From the NCBI GenBank assembly GCA_009929855.1, contig RZZN01000001.1, positions 163,733 through 227,732 on the forward strand: 64,000 bases of DNA. Direction: 5' to 3'. Numbering within the stretch: the stretch's first letter is position 1; each line of letters opens with the position of its first letter. Below the pieces are notes generated by a model. It was not told where the DNA came from, made no database searches, and saw nothing but the letters and a program-made list of their open reading frames with translations. Source of the DNA: Gammaproteobacteria bacterium. Its GTDB lineage: Bacteria; Pseudomonadota; Gammaproteobacteria; Chromatiales; Chromatiaceae. Shown here in pieces: positions 30,616 through 42,232 of this stretch. The position numbers were made by a program, and so were the translations under genes.

Positions 30616-32262
30616 GTGACCCGGTTGGGCCGGCGTGGCTGGTGGTCGCTCGGGGTCTTTGCCACCGCCCTGCTGTTGGCCGTTCCAGTGCTGGTCATCG
30701 TCGGGTTTCTCTTCTTGCCCGCGGGAGACGTTTGGCAGCACTTGGTGGATACGGTGCTCGCCGACTATGTCGCCAATACACTCTTACTCATGCTCGGGGT
30801 CGCGATCGGAACACTGATCGGCGGGGTTGGGACAGCCTGGTTGACCACCATGTGTCGCTTTCCCGGACGCGGTCTGTTCGAATGGGCCTTGATCCTGCCC
30901 ATGGCCATGCCGGCCTATATCATCGCCTACACCTACACCGGCATGCTCGATGTTGCCGGACCGGTCCAGAGCAGCCTGCGCGCCTTCACCGGCTGGAGTT
31001 TCGGGGATTACTGGTTCCCCCGTGTGCGCTCACTGGAAGGCGCGGCCCTGATGCTCGCACTGGTCCTCTATCCCTATGTCTATCTTCTCAGTCGCGCCGC
31101 CTTCCTGGCTCAATCGCTGTGCGTGCTCGACGTGAGTCGCACGCTGGGCAATGGCCCCTGGCGCACCTTCTTCACGGTCGCGCTGCCGCTGGCGCGACCA
31201 GCGATCGTGGCCGGCTTGACCCTGGCCCTGATGGAAACCCTGGCCGATTACGGCACGGTCCAATATTTCGGCGTCCAAACCTTCACCACCGGTATCTTTC
31301 GGACCTGGTTCGGATTGGACAACGCCGCGGCCGCGGCTCAACTCTCGGCCATGCTGCTCGGTTTCGTGCTGGTGCTGATCGCACTCGAGCGACTGTCGAG
31401 GCGCCACTCCAGATACCATGAGACCGGTCGACGCCACCAAGCGATCCGGCGCTATCCGCTGCGCGGCTGGCGCGCGAGCGCGGCCATGATCTTCTGTCTC
31501 ATCCCCTTGCTGCTTGGATTCTTGGTGCCCGCGGGGCAGCTTGGGATCTGGGCCTTGACGGTCGCCAAAGGGGCCTATGACGCGGCCTTCTGGGGCCTGG
31601 TGCTCAACAGTCTCAAGCTCGCGGCGAGCGCCGCCCTGCTGGCCCTGCTGCTCGCGCTCGTCCTGGGCTATGGCAAACGCTTGCACCCGACCCGCCCGGT
31701 CACCGCCGCCGTGCGCCTGGCCGGTCTCGGCTATGCCGTGCCGGGTACCGTCATCGCCATCGGAGTCATCATCCCCTTCGGCTGGCTGGACAACACGCTG
31801 GATGCCTGGATGCGACAACATCTGGGCATCTCCACTGGTCTGTTGCTCAGTGGCACCCTGGCGGCCTTGATCTTTGCCTATCTGACGCGTTTCCTGGCCG
31901 TCTCGCTGCAAACCGTCGAGGCCGGTCTCGCCCGGATCCGACCCTCGATGGACGAGGCAGCGCGGGTGTTGGGCGATCCACCGAGTCGGGTGCTGCGCCG
32001 CATCCATCTGCCGATGCTCAAAGGCAGTCTACTCACCGCGGTCCTCTTGGTGTTCGTGGACGTCCTCAAGGAGCTGCCCGCGACCCTCATCCTGCGACCT
32101 TTCAACTTCAACACCCTGGCCGTGCGCGCCTACGAGCTCGCCGCCGATGAGCGGCTGGCCGACAGTGCCCCCGCGGCACTCACCATCGTGCTCGCCGGTC
32201 TCATCCCTGTGATCCTGCTCAGCCGATCCATCACCCGTTCGCGCCATGCCGATTCAGCTTGA
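30616..32262 (+). CDS. fbpB: Ferric iron ABC transporter, double-length permease
   Basis: 548 residues with about twelve membrane helices in two homologous halves, as in SfuB/FbpB. Each half has the ABC-coupling EAA loop: LDVSRTLGNGPWRTFFTVAL near residue 170 and MDEAARVLGDPPSRVLRRIHLP near 445. The GTG start at 30616 has GGAGGGG 5 bases upstream, so it is well supported. Its 3' end overlaps the ATPase gene by 17 bases. Confidence 0.93.
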   Translation: MTRLGRRGWWSLGVFATALLLAVPVLVIVGFLFLPAGDVWQHLVDTVLADYVANTLLLMLGVAIGTLIGGVGTAWLTTMCRFPGRGLFEWALILPMAMPAYIIAYTYTGMLDVAGPVQSSLRAFTGWSFGDYWFPRVRSLEGAALMLALVLYPYVYLLSRAAFLAQSLCVLDVSRTLGNGPWRTFFTVALPLARPAIVAGLTLALMETLADYGTVQYFGVQTFTTGIFRTWFGLDNAAAAAQLSAMLLGFVLVLIALERLSRRHSRYHETGRRHQAIRRYPLRGWRASAAMIFCLIPLLLGFLVPAGQLGIWALTVAKGAYDAAFWGLVLNSLKLAASAALLALLLALVLGYGKRLHPTRPVTAAVRLAGLGYAVPGTVIAIGVIIPFGWLDNTLDAWMRQHLGISTGLLLSGTLAALIFAYLTRFLAVSLQTVEAGLARIRPSMDEAARVLGDPPSRVLRRIHLPMLKGSLLTAVLLVFVDVLKELPATLILRPFNFNTLAVRAYELAADERLADSAPAALTIVLAGLIPVILLSRSITRSRHADSA

Positions 32263-33292
32263 AGTTCGAGATGTCAGTGTCGCCTATGGCGCCAACCCGA
32301 TCGTGCGCTCGGTGTCATTCGTGCTCGAGCCCGGCATCGTCGGCTGCCTGCTCGGACCGAGCGGCTGCGGCAAGACGACCCTGCTGCGGGCCATCGCCGG
32401 GTTCGAGCCGATCAGCCAAGGCGAGATCCACTTGCATGGACGCCGGGTCTCGGTCCCCGGCGAGACCTTGGCCCCAGAGTTGCGACGGGTGGGCATGGTC
32501 TTTCAGGACTTTGCGCTGTTTCCGCACCTGACGGTGGCACAGAATGTCGGCTTCGGTCTGCGCCGACTCGCACGCGCCGCGCGCGCGCGCCGGGTCGAAG
32601 AGCTGCTTGAGCTCGTCGGTCTGGCCCATACCGCGCGCCGCTACCCACACGCGCTCTCCGGGGGCATGCAACAGCGCGTCGCACTCGCCCGCGCCATGGC
32701 CCCGCGACCCGAGATCCTGCTGCTCGATGAGCCTTTCTCTAGCCTGGACGCCGAGCAACGCGAGCAGCTGGCGCGCGAGGTCCGTGACCTGCTCAAGCGC
32801 GAGGGCGTGACCGCGATCCTGGTCACGCATGATCAGCTGGAGGCCTTCGCCATGGCCGATCAGATCGGGGTGATGGCCGAGGGACGCATTCGCCAATGGG
32901 ACACGGGCTTTGGTCTCTATCACGAGCCAGCGGATCGCTTCGTCGCCGACTTCATCGGCCAAGGTGTGCTGCTGCCGGCAAGCGTCGTCGACGCGACGCG
33001 GGTGAAGACCGAATTCGGGCGGGTGGCCGGGGCCAAGCCCCACGGACTGCGGCCAGGAGCCGAGGCCGTGGTCCTGATCAGGCCCGATGATCTACTCTAT
33101 GACGAGTCCAGCCCGCGACGCGCCACGGTCGTGGAGCGGGCCTTCCGTGGCGCCGAATATCTCTACCAGCTCCGTTTGGAAAACGGCACCGAGGTGCTCT
33201 GCCTGGTCCCGAGCCATCACCAACATGCCATCGGCGACGAGATCGGCATTCGGCTTCAGGCCGATCATCTGGTGGTCTTCGCGCGCGACTGA
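32246..33292 (+). CDS. fbpC: Ferric iron ABC transporter, ATPase
   Basis: 348 residues. Walker A GPSGCGKTTLL, Q-loop VGMVFQDFALFPHLTV, signature LSGGMQQRVALARA, Walker B EILLLDEPFSSLD and H-loop ILVTHDQLEA are all present. A C-terminal TOBE-type domain from about residue 240 is usual for this class. It completes the importer with the two upstream genes and overlaps the permease gene. Confidence 0.95.
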   Translation: MPIQLEVRDVSVAYGANPIVRSVSFVLEPGIVGCLLGPSGCGKTTLLRAIAGFEPISQGEIHLHGRRVSVPGETLAPELRRVGMVFQDFALFPHLTVAQNVGFGLRRLARAARARRVEELLELVGLAHTARRYPHALSGGMQQRVALARAMAPRPEILLLDEPFSSLDAEQREQLAREVRDLLKREGVTAILVTHDQLEAFAMADQIGVMAEGRIRQWDTGFGLYHEPADRFVADFIGQGVLLPASVVDATRVKTEFGRVAGAKPHGLRPGAEAVVLIRPDDLLYDESSPRRATVVERAFRGAEYLYQLRLENGTEVLCLVPSHHQHAIGDEIGIRLQADHLVVFARD

Positions 33293-33441
33293 CTCCATCG
33301 CCACGGACCAGCGCGCTGGAGCGCCGCCTGGAGATACGGCGGCTATGATAGTCTTCGATGAGGTGGCGCAGGCCTGACGCGCGAGGCCGCGCGACATCCG
33401 CAACCCATCCCAAACCACTGCCACCGACCAGGCCTCGACCA

Positions 33442-33750
33442 ATGCCGAAACCCACCGATCGATCAGCCCAGCCGGGCCTTGGGATCCACCCGGCCATGCG
33501 GACACTCATCATCGTCTATCTCGTGGCCGCGGCCGCCTCGATGGGCATCCTGCTGCTGGCTGGAGAGACGCTCGGCGGCATCCTGCTGGTGCTCTTCGCC
33601 TTGCCCTGGAGCCTCTTCGTCAGCCCGCTGACCGGATTGCTCGGTCTCCAATCGGCGACACTCAACCTGGCCCTGCTCGCCGTTGGAGTCGGCATCAATG
33701 CCGCCCTACTCTATGTCATCGGACGCCGAGTGCAGGCTCGAGCAGCGTGA
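33442..33750 (+). CDS. Small membrane protein of unknown function
   Basis: About 102 residues from ATG 33442, or 84 from ATG 33496; neither start has a strong ribosome site. Two or three hydrophobic segments are seen: TLIIVYLVAAAASMGILLLA, ILLVLFALPWSLFV and LNLALLAVGVGINAALLYVI, with a basic tail (GRRVQARAA). This pattern resembles small three-helix membrane proteins of the SCO4225 type, but I cannot assign it firmly. Confidence 0.6.
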   Translation: MPKPTDRSAQPGLGIHPAMRTLIIVYLVAAAASMGILLLAGETLGGILLVLFALPWSLFVSPLTGLLGLQSATLNLALLAVGVGINAALLYVIGRRVQARAA

Positions 33751-33751
33751 G

Positions 33752-33785
33752 GATGAGCGGAGCGGACAGGGCCGCTCCGCTCATC
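33752..33785. terminator. Bidirectional terminator hairpin, 14-bp stem
   Basis: GATGAGCGGAGCGG and CCGCTCCGCTCATC pair perfectly over 14 bp with a 6-base loop (acaggg). It sits exactly between two convergent genes that stop at 33750 and 33795. This is the strongest such structure in the window, though without T-tracts. Confidence 0.7.
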
Positions 33786-33794
33786 ACAGCGCAC

Positions 33795-34850
33795 CTACCC
33801 CCGCTCCAATAGGCTGCGCAGATCGATGATGGCGGCGTTGGCGCGCGAGATGTAAGACGCCATGACGAGTGAGTGGTTGGCCATGGGTCCAAAACCGGTC
33901 CCGTTGAGGATCATCGGGCTCCAGATCGGATTCTGGGTATTCTCCAACTCGCGGATGATCTGCTTGAGCGAGACCAGGGCGTTCTTATCCCTGAGGACGG
34001 GCTCGAAATCGATGGCCAACGCCTGCAGGGTATGGATCAGCGCCCAGGTGTATCCGCGCGCCTCGAAGAAGACGTCGTCGATTTGCAGCCAGGGTGTCTT
34101 GGCCTGTTGCTCGGGCGCCCCAGGATGCGCCTGCTGGCCACTGCGCTCGCCGGCCATGTTGGTATCCAGGTAGCTCTGTCCCACCGCATAGGAGAGCCGC
34201 TGGGCGAGACTGCCCAGTCGCTTCTCGGCCACCGCCAGATAGGCACGCAGATTATCGGCACGCGCAAAGAATTGACCATCGCCCGCGTTCTTGTCGCCAA
34301 GGCGTGCGAAGTAACTGCGCAACGCCTCGATTCCACGTTGGTACTCGGATTCGGTCGAGGGCAGGAGCCATGACTCGGAGTCGTAGCTGAACTGAGGATC
34401 GGCGATCTGCAGATCCTTGTCCTCGACCGATTGGGTCTGTGAGCGTGAGAACTCGTTGCGCAAGGCCCTGGAAAGATCACGCAGCTCGGTCAGTGCGCCG
34501 AATTCCCAGTTGGGGATGTTGTCGAGGAAGAGTCCGGGCGGCGTCATGTCGTTGCTCAGATACCCGCCTCGCTTGTTGAGCAATGTGTCGGCGATGCCGA
34601 GCGCGGCAGCTGTGGTATAGGTGCCCGGGACCAGTTGACGCTCGTCCTGCCCAGCCTGCACCAAGGCATGCTCGCGAACATCGAAGGTCGCGGGCGTGCG
34701 CGACCAGATGACCGCAAAGATCGTGATCAAGATCAAATAGGTGACGATGAAGAGCCCAAGGGTCCACCAGAGGCCCTTTTCACGCCAAGTCCGCGGATCG
34801 TAGAGCTTGACGACATTCGTCACGGTCTTTGACAACGGTCGCGCGTCCAT
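33795..34850 (-). CDS. DUF2333-family protein
   Basis: 351 residues. A cytoplasmic N terminus is followed by one membrane span (LFIVTYLILITIFAVIWSR, residues about 33-51) and a long, probably periplasmic helical domain. LVPGTYTTAAALGIADTLLN, GGYLSNDMTPPGLFLDNIPN and FFARADNLRAYLAVAEKRLG match my memory of the DUF2333 family found in Gammaproteobacteria. The function is unknown. The ATG at 34850 follows GGGAG. The repeat-protein gene lies upstream on the same strand, 197 bases away. Confidence 0.8.
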   Translation of the reverse strand: MDARPLSKTVTNVVKLYDPRTWREKGLWWTLGLFIVTYLILITIFAVIWSRTPATFDVREHALVQAGQDERQLVPGTYTTAAALGIADTLLNKRGGYLSNDMTPPGLFLDNIPNWEFGALTELRDLSRALRNEFSRSQTQSVEDKDLQIADPQFSYDSESWLLPSTESEYQRGIEALRSYFARLGDKNAGDGQFFARADNLRAYLAVAEKRLGSLAQRLSYAVGQSYLDTNMAGERSGQQAHPGAPEQQAKTPWLQIDDVFFEARGYTWALIHTLQALAIDFEPVLRDKNALVSLKQIIRELENTQNPIWSPMILNGTGFGPMANHSLVMASYISRANAAIIDLRSLLERG

Positions 34851-35047
34851 CCTGTTCTCCCGAGAGGTTTCAATGGTTGATCTGACAGGGCACGACGCTG
34901 GCCCCAACGAGGGCCAGCGTCAGATCGTCTCGTCTGGTGATCAGGTGTCGATCGTCAAGGACTCGCTGATGAGTCATGCCATCGACTGATCGATCGTTGG
35001 CAGTGGTCGAGGATCGCAATCTGAAGCTGAAGCACGGACTGCATGGA

Positions 35048-36037
35048 TCAGCGCAAGGGTGTGAGGTGCTCCATCCACTTGGGCAGCGGCTGCACGGCCG
35101 GGGCTTGCGGCGCTGCGAACGGCGCCATCTCGGTCACAGGCGCGGCGGTCTCGACTGGCGCGGCCTCGACGGGCACGGGTGCCGCTTCGACCACTGGCGC
35201 GGCGGCCTCGACCGGCGCGGGTACCGTCTCGACCACGGGCGCGGCGGTCTCGACCGGCGCGGGTGCCGTCTCGACCACTGGCGCGGCGGTCTCGACCGGC
35301 GCGGGTGCCGTCTCGACCACGGGCCCAGCGGTCTCGACCGGCGCGGGTGCCGCCTCGACCACGGGCCCAGCGGTCTCGACCGGCGCGGGTGCCGCCTCGA
35401 CCACGGGCGCGGCGGCCTCGACTGGCGTGGCTGCCGCCTCGACCACGGGCGCGGCGGCCTCGACCGGCGTGGCTGCCGCCTCGACCACGGGCGCGGCGGC
35501 CTCGACTGGCGCGGGTGACACCTCGACCACTGGCGCGGCCTCGACCGGCGCAGGTGCGACCTCGACCGGCGCCGCCGGACGTGTCGGATGGACGAGTCCC
35601 GCGCGCTCATCCGCACTCGTCTGGGAGGCTTGAGCGCGCCCGGGCAGCGGCGCGAAATGCGGCTGCCAGCCCTGCTGCTGCGGCATGAGCGGCGCCTTGT
35701 AAGGGCCGGGCTCGGGCGCGCTAGGGGGCGCCACCGAGGCGGATGCCGTCTCCGGCTTGGCGACCGGCGCGGGCGTGATCGTCGCTGGGGCGGGCGGCGG
35801 CGGTGCATCGGCCTGCGTGGGCACGGGTTGGGCAAGATTGAGCGTACCGATCGGTGTCAGATTGGCGGCAACCACGGTTTGTGGCAGCGCCGAAGGCTCG
35901 GCGAATGGATCAGCGACAGTGACATAGAGAGTCCCAAGCACCGTGGCGACTCCCACGGCCAAGACGGACAACTTACCGATATCGAGTTGGCCCTGTGTCT
36001 CCAATGTTGACGCGAGATTCGCCACGATCTCTTTCAT
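35048..36037 (-). CDS. Membrane-anchored Pro/Val/Glu/Ala repeat protein
   Basis: 329 residues. A short cytoplasmic N terminus (MKEIVANLASTLETQGQLDI) precedes one membrane helix near residues 23-41. The rest is low-complexity and should lie in the periplasm. It has a Pro/Ala-rich stretch (about 50-150), then nine 14-residue units of the type AAPVVETAPAPVET, and ends PLPKWMEHLTPLR. Extended proline-rich chains of this kind can span the periplasm, as in TonB, but no TonB-like C-terminal domain is seen. No family is recognised. The ATG at 36037 is preferred over the GTG at 36040. Confidence 0.75.
   Translation of the reverse strand: MKEIVANLASTLETQGQLDIGKLSVLAVGVATVLGTLYVTVADPFAEPSALPQTVVAANLTPIGTLNLAQPVPTQADAPPPPAPATITPAPVAKPETASASVAPPSAPEPGPYKAPLMPQQQGWQPHFAPLPGRAQASQTSADERAGLVHPTRPAAPVEVAPAPVEAAPVVEVSPAPVEAAAPVVEAAATPVEAAAPVVEAAATPVEAAAPVVEAAPAPVETAGPVVEAAPAPVETAGPVVETAPAPVETAAPVVETAPAPVETAAPVVETVPAPVEAAAPVVEAAPVPVEAAPVETAAPVTEMAPFAAPQAPAVQPLPKWMEHLTPLR
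35162..35539. repeat. Nine tandem 42-bp repeats in a coding region
   Basis: Exactly nine 42-bp units (378 bp) encode 14-residue repeats on the minus strand. Neighbouring units are nearly identical at the DNA level, for example around 35236-35403, which points to recent unequal duplication. This is a coding minisatellite, not a CRISPR array, because there are no unique spacers. Confidence 0.9.
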
Positions 36038-36481
36038 CACGCTGATCCTCTGGTTCCGATGGTCCGACTGGGTGGTGTTCTGGCAACCTGCCTAGGCTGC
36101 CTGAATAGGCCCGCGGGTTCAAGGGAGATTGACAATGGCCCTCCCCCTGGCCGGCTCGATCACATCAGTGATGACACCCTGGATGGTCGCTCTGGAGCAC
36201 ATCCAGACGATCCGGAAACGGCGGGGCTACTCGGTCTGACCATGCGTCGGCGCCCGTGCTCCCCGAATGCAGGTTGCAACGACCATGAGGCCAAGCGCCT
36301 CTGCCTTGTGGCCTGACGGGATCCTGCCTCTCGGGCGCCGCGCGATCGAACGACTTTCGCCACGTCTCGGCTATACTGGCGCTAGCGGCAACGCCCCGGC
36401 GCAGCAGACCGGCAGGCCCGATTCCCGGCTCGCCGCGCCATCATGCCCGACCGAACCATCCGCAATGAGTCCCGAGCAGTC
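36038..36481. other. Intergenic stretch between divergent genes
   Basis: About 440 bases between the repeat-protein gene and the CysZ-J gene. No supported frame and no clear promoter boxes are seen. A near-palindromic CTATACTGGCGCTAG lies around 36371-36385. Confidence 0.35.
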
Positions 36482-37678
36482 ATGATCTCTCAGGCCAACA
36501 ATCCTCTCGCGGGCGCGCGCTACCTCCTCCAGGGCATGGGCTTGATCACCCGGCCTGGACTCCGGCGCTTCGTACTCGTGCCTCTGATGGTGAACATCCT
36601 GATCTTTGGGGCGGCGATCTACGCGGGCATCGGAGTACTCGATCGCCTGATCACCGGTCTGGAGACGCGTCTCCCGGCTTGGCTCGGCTGGCTGGACTGG
36701 CTCCTGTGGCCACTGGCGATCCTATTCATGCTCGTCATCCTCTTCTCGAGCTTCGCCCTGGTGGCCAACCTGATTGCCTCGCCGTTCAACGCACTCCTGG
36801 CCGAAAAGGTCGAGCGTCTGCTCACGGGTCGCTCGCTCAACGAGGGGACGAATCCGGCAAACCTCCTGGTCACCCTGCTCCCGACCCTGCTGGACGAGGT
36901 GAAGAAGCTGCTCTATGCGCTGATCTTGGCGATTCCATTTCTACTCCTGCTCTTCATCCCGGTGATCGGACAGATCCTCTGGTTTCTCTATGTCGCCTGG
37001 ATCCTGGTCGTGCAGTATGCCGATTATCCCATGGGCAACCACGGCTTGAAATTTCGCGAGATGCGTCAGCGACTGGCGCGCCAGCCCGGGATGAGCCTTG
37101 GCTTCGGCGCCGCCGCGGGCACCTTGAGCATGCTCCCCTTCGTCAATTTCATCCTGATGCCGAGCGCTGTCGCTGGGGCGACCGCCATGTGGGTGCGCGA
37201 GCTCAAGGGGACGCAGCATTATCAGGGGCCGGCCCAGTCGCGGGTCGCCACCTCCTGCGTCCTCTTGCTCATCGACCATCTCTCGGGACGGATCAGTGGT
37301 GAGGTCCGCGCTGGGCCGCATCAGGGTCTTGGGCTCGATCAGATCGCCACCGAGGATCTCCTCGAGATGCTCGCGGGCTGCTATCTCAGCGACCCGGATT
37401 CAGCCGAGGCCATCGAGGTCTATCTGGAGCGCGAGCGCGACATCAAACCGGCCGCTCCGATGCGACCCACGCCTGACCAGACACGCCCCGCGCCGGCCGC
37501 GCCCATGCACCCGGACGAGGCGCGGGCGATCCTCGGCTTGACGGCGCAGGCTTCCGCGCAAGAGACCCGCGACGCACATCGCCGACTGATCCAGCGGTTA
37601 CATCCGGATCGCGGCGGCTCGCACTATCTGGCGGCCAAGATCAACGAGGCCAAGCGCATCCTGCTGAGCCGAGAGTGA
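36482..37678 (+). CDS. CysZ-like membrane protein fused to a C-terminal J-domain
   Basis: 398 residues. Residues 1-242 match CysZ, the sulfate channel/transport protein, almost end to end. Shared parts are LLQGMGLITRPGLRRFVLVP, FALVANLIASPFNALLAEKV, VQYADYPMGNHGLKFREMR and the closing FILMPSAVAGATAMWVREL. Immediately after, residues about 252-398 match the cytosolic part of bacterial membrane J-proteins. These are SRVATSCVLLLIDHLSG, an acidic middle, a Pro-rich linker, then a J-domain with the HPD motif in RLIQRLHPDRGGSHY and KINEAKRILL. Both parts have normal sequence, and the frame is unbroken. The start is ATG 36482; an upstream in-frame ATG at 36443 is less likely. Confidence 0.8.
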   Translation: MISQANNPLAGARYLLQGMGLITRPGLRRFVLVPLMVNILIFGAAIYAGIGVLDRLITGLETRLPAWLGWLDWLLWPLAILFMLVILFSSFALVANLIASPFNALLAEKVERLLTGRSLNEGTNPANLLVTLLPTLLDEVKKLLYALILAIPFLLLLFIPVIGQILWFLYVAWILVVQYADYPMGNHGLKFREMRQRLARQPGMSLGFGAAAGTLSMLPFVNFILMPSAVAGATAMWVRELKGTQHYQGPAQSRVATSCVLLLIDHLSGRISGEVRAGPHQGLGLDQIATEDLLEMLAGCYLSDPDSAEAIEVYLERERDIKPAAPMRPTPDQTRPAPAAPMHPDEARAILGLTAQASAQETRDAHRRLIQRLHPDRGGSHYLAAKINEAKRILLSRE

Positions 37679-37732
37679 GCACCAAGACCGCTCCATTCAT
37701 CGTCGCGCGCACCCCGAGTGCTGTGCCATTGC

Positions 37733-40142
<2,410 letters not shown>

Positions 40143-40385
40143 ATGACGACACCCACCGACGCGACGCCACACTCCTTCGAGCAAGCACTCGCCGAGCTCG
40201 AGGCGGTCGTCGACATCCTGGAGAATGGCGAGCTGAGCCTGGAAGAATCCCTCGCCGCGTTCGAGCGCGGCATCGGTCTGACCCGCACCTGTCAGCACGC
40301 CCTCGATGCGGCCGAGCAGCGGGTGCGCATCCTCACCGAGGCGCGTGTGGACGCCGAGCCGGAGCCGTTCCAATCCCATGAGTGA
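40143..40385 (+). CDS. xseB: Exodeoxyribonuclease VII small subunit
   Basis: 80 residues, all helical. The conserved core is [34 protein letters not shown], followed by a basic helix ending [10 protein letters not shown]. The start at ATG 40143 gives the normal family length. It overlaps ispA by 8 bases (ATGAGTGA), as is usual for the xseB-ispA pair. Confidence 0.95.
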   Translation: MTTPTDATPHSFEQALAELEAVVDILENGELSLEESLAAFERGIGLTRTCQHALDAAEQRVRILTEARVDAEPEPFQSHE

Positions 40386-41271
40386 TGTCAATCTAGAGTC
40401 GTTTCGCGCACGTTGCCAAGCGCGTGTGGAGGCCGTACTCGAGACGCTCCTGCCCCAGGCCACGCTCCAACCGAGCCGACTGCATGAAGCGATGCGTTAC
40501 ACGGTGCTTGGTGGCGGCAAACGGATTCGCCCACTCTTGACCCATGCCGCCGGGGCGGCCCTGGCGATCGAGCCCGCCCGACTCGACCGCCCAGCCGTCG
40601 CGATCGAGCTCATCCATGCCTACTCCTTGATCCACGACGACCTTCCGGCCATGGATGACGATGATCTGCGCCGCGGTCGTCCCACCTGTCATCGCGCGTA
40701 CGACGAGGCCACCGCCATCCTCGCCGGCGATGCACTGCAAACGCTCGCCTTTCAGAGCTTGGCCGAGGCCCCAGGACTCTCCTCCGCCCAGCGCGTGGCC
40801 ATGGTCGCCGCCCTTGCCCGCGCCAGCGGATCACGCGGGATGGTCGGCGGCCAGGCGCTGGACCTGGCCGCGGAGGGACAGGTGCAGGACGTCGCCCAGC
40901 TCGAGCACATCCACATCCACAAGACCGGCGCCTTGATTCGCGCCGCCGTTCAGATGGCCATCCTCGCGCTGGACCAACCGCAGCCGGAGCGCGCCGAGCG
41001 ACTCGATCACTACGCCAAGTGCATCGGTCTGGCGTTCCAGATCCAGGACGACATCCTCGATGTCGAGGGCGATACCCATCTGCTCGGCAAGACGGCCGGG
41101 CGTGATCAAGCCCTGGCCAAGGCGACCTACCCGGCCATCGTCGGTCTTGCCGAGGCCAAGGCGATGGCTGCTCGACTGATCGATGATGCACAGGCGAGCC
41201 TGACTGACTTCGGCACTGCAGCCACGCCCCTGCGCTGGATCGCGGACGCACTGATCAGCCGTAAATATTGA
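40378..41271 (+). CDS. ispA: Farnesyl diphosphate synthase (polyprenyl synthetase)
   Basis: 297 residues. It condenses IPP with DMAPP and GPP. The first Asp-rich motif is [18 protein letters not shown] and the second is [23 protein letters not shown] and [10 protein letters not shown] are the other conserved blocks. In a phototroph the product also feeds carotenoid, bacteriochlorophyll and quinone side chains. dxs, which often follows, is absent here; folE2 follows after 101 bases. Confidence 0.95.
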   Translation: MSDVNLESFRARCQARVEAVLETLLPQATLQPSRLHEAMRYTVLGGGKRIRPLLTHAAGAALAIEPARLDRPAVAIELIHAYSLIHDDLPAMDDDDLRRGRPTCHRAYDEATAILAGDALQTLAFQSLAEAPGLSSAQRVAMVAALARASGSRGMVGGQALDLAAEGQVQDVAQLEHIHIHKTGALIRAAVQMAILALDQPQPERAERLDHYAKCIGLAFQIQDDILDVEGDTHLLGKTAGRDQALAKATYPAIVGLAEAKAMAARLIDDAQASLTDFGTAATPLRWIADALISRKY

Positions 41272-41372
41272 GCATTGGGCGGAGCGCGCGCCGCGAGTGG
41301 TTTATCTTGCCGTATCCTGCCCCCACCCTCTGCCGTTGACAGAATAGACGATCCTTCCAGAGCAGGCACACC

Positions 41373-42227
41373 ATGGAGCAAGCGCTCGATACCAGCTGTT
41401 GTGAGACGCCACGCGGCACCGAGATCGCCGACGTGCAGGGGAGCGCGGACTCCCGTCGTATCGCCATCGACAAGGTGGGGATCAAGGATATTCGTCATCC
41501 AGTACGGGTGAGCGACCGTAGCGGCATGGAGCAGCACACGGTCGCGACGTTCAACATGTATGTCTATCTGCCGCACAACTTCAAAGGGACGCACATGTCC
41601 CGGTTCGTGCAGATCCTCAATCATCAGGAGCGTGAGATCAGCGTCGCCTCCTTCAAGGAGATGCTCGGCGAGATGTCGCGGCGGCTCGAATCGGAGGCCG
41701 GACACATCGAGATGCGCTTCCCCTTCTTCGTCAACAAACGTGCCCCAGTCACGGGTGTGCAGAGCCTGCTCGACTACGAGGTGACCTTCATCGGTGAGAT
41801 CCGTCACGACCGTCCCTCATTGGAGATCAAGGTCGTGGTTCCAGTCACCAGTCTCTGCCCCTGCTCGAAGGAGATCTCTCGTTACGGCGCCCACAATCAG
41901 CGCTCGCATGTCACCGTTCAGGTCCGCACCCATGACTTCATCTGGATCGAGGAGCTGATCGAGCTGGTCGAGCGCGAGGCGTCATCCGAGCTCTTTGGTC
42001 TGCTGAAGCGTCCGGATGAGAAATTCGTCACCGAGCGAGCCTATGACAACCCGAAATTCGTCGAGGATGTGGTGCGCGACGTGGCCGGACGTCTCAACGA
42101 GGACTCACGCATCAGCGCCTATGTCGTGGAGGCTGAGAATTTCGAGTCGATCCACAATCACTCGGCCTATGCCCTGATCGAGCGTGACAAGGAGCGCGAG
42201 GCCGACGTCGCCGAGGCGACACTCTGA
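41373..42227 (+). CDS. folE2: GTP cyclohydrolase FolE2 (type IB)
   Basis: 284 residues. It makes dihydroneopterin triphosphate for folate, with Zn- or Mn-type metal use unlike FolE1. The signature [20 protein letters not shown] holds the metal Cys, and [16 protein letters not shown] lies near the end. The N-terminal [21 protein letters not shown] matches the family. Its TGA overlaps the possible CTG start of the following hydrolase gene. Confidence 0.95.
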   Translation: MEQALDTSCCETPRGTEIADVQGSADSRRIAIDKVGIKDIRHPVRVSDRSGMEQHTVATFNMYVYLPHNFKGTHMSRFVQILNHQEREISVASFKEMLGEMSRRLESEAGHIEMRFPFFVNKRAPVTGVQSLLDYEVTFIGEIRHDRPSLEIKVVVPVTSLCPCSKEISRYGAHNQRSHVTVQVRTHDFIWIEELIELVEREASSELFGLLKRPDEKFVTERAYDNPKFVEDVVRDVAGRLNEDSRISAYVVEAENFESIHNHSAYALIERDKEREADVAEATL

Positions 42228-42232
42228 TCTTC

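Noticed and set aside
35162..35539. CRISPR-like array
   Set aside because: The 42-bp units are contiguous with no unique spacers, are in frame and encode a protein; no cas genes are present.
35043..35633. Gly/Ala/Thr/Ser repeat frame on the plus strand
   Set aside because: It is antisense to the 14-residue repeat protein, which has a proper N-terminal membrane anchor.
36443..36481. Upstream ATG for the CysZ-J gene
   Set aside because: CysZ homology begins after the ATG at 36482, and the extra 13 residues are unconserved with no ribosome site.
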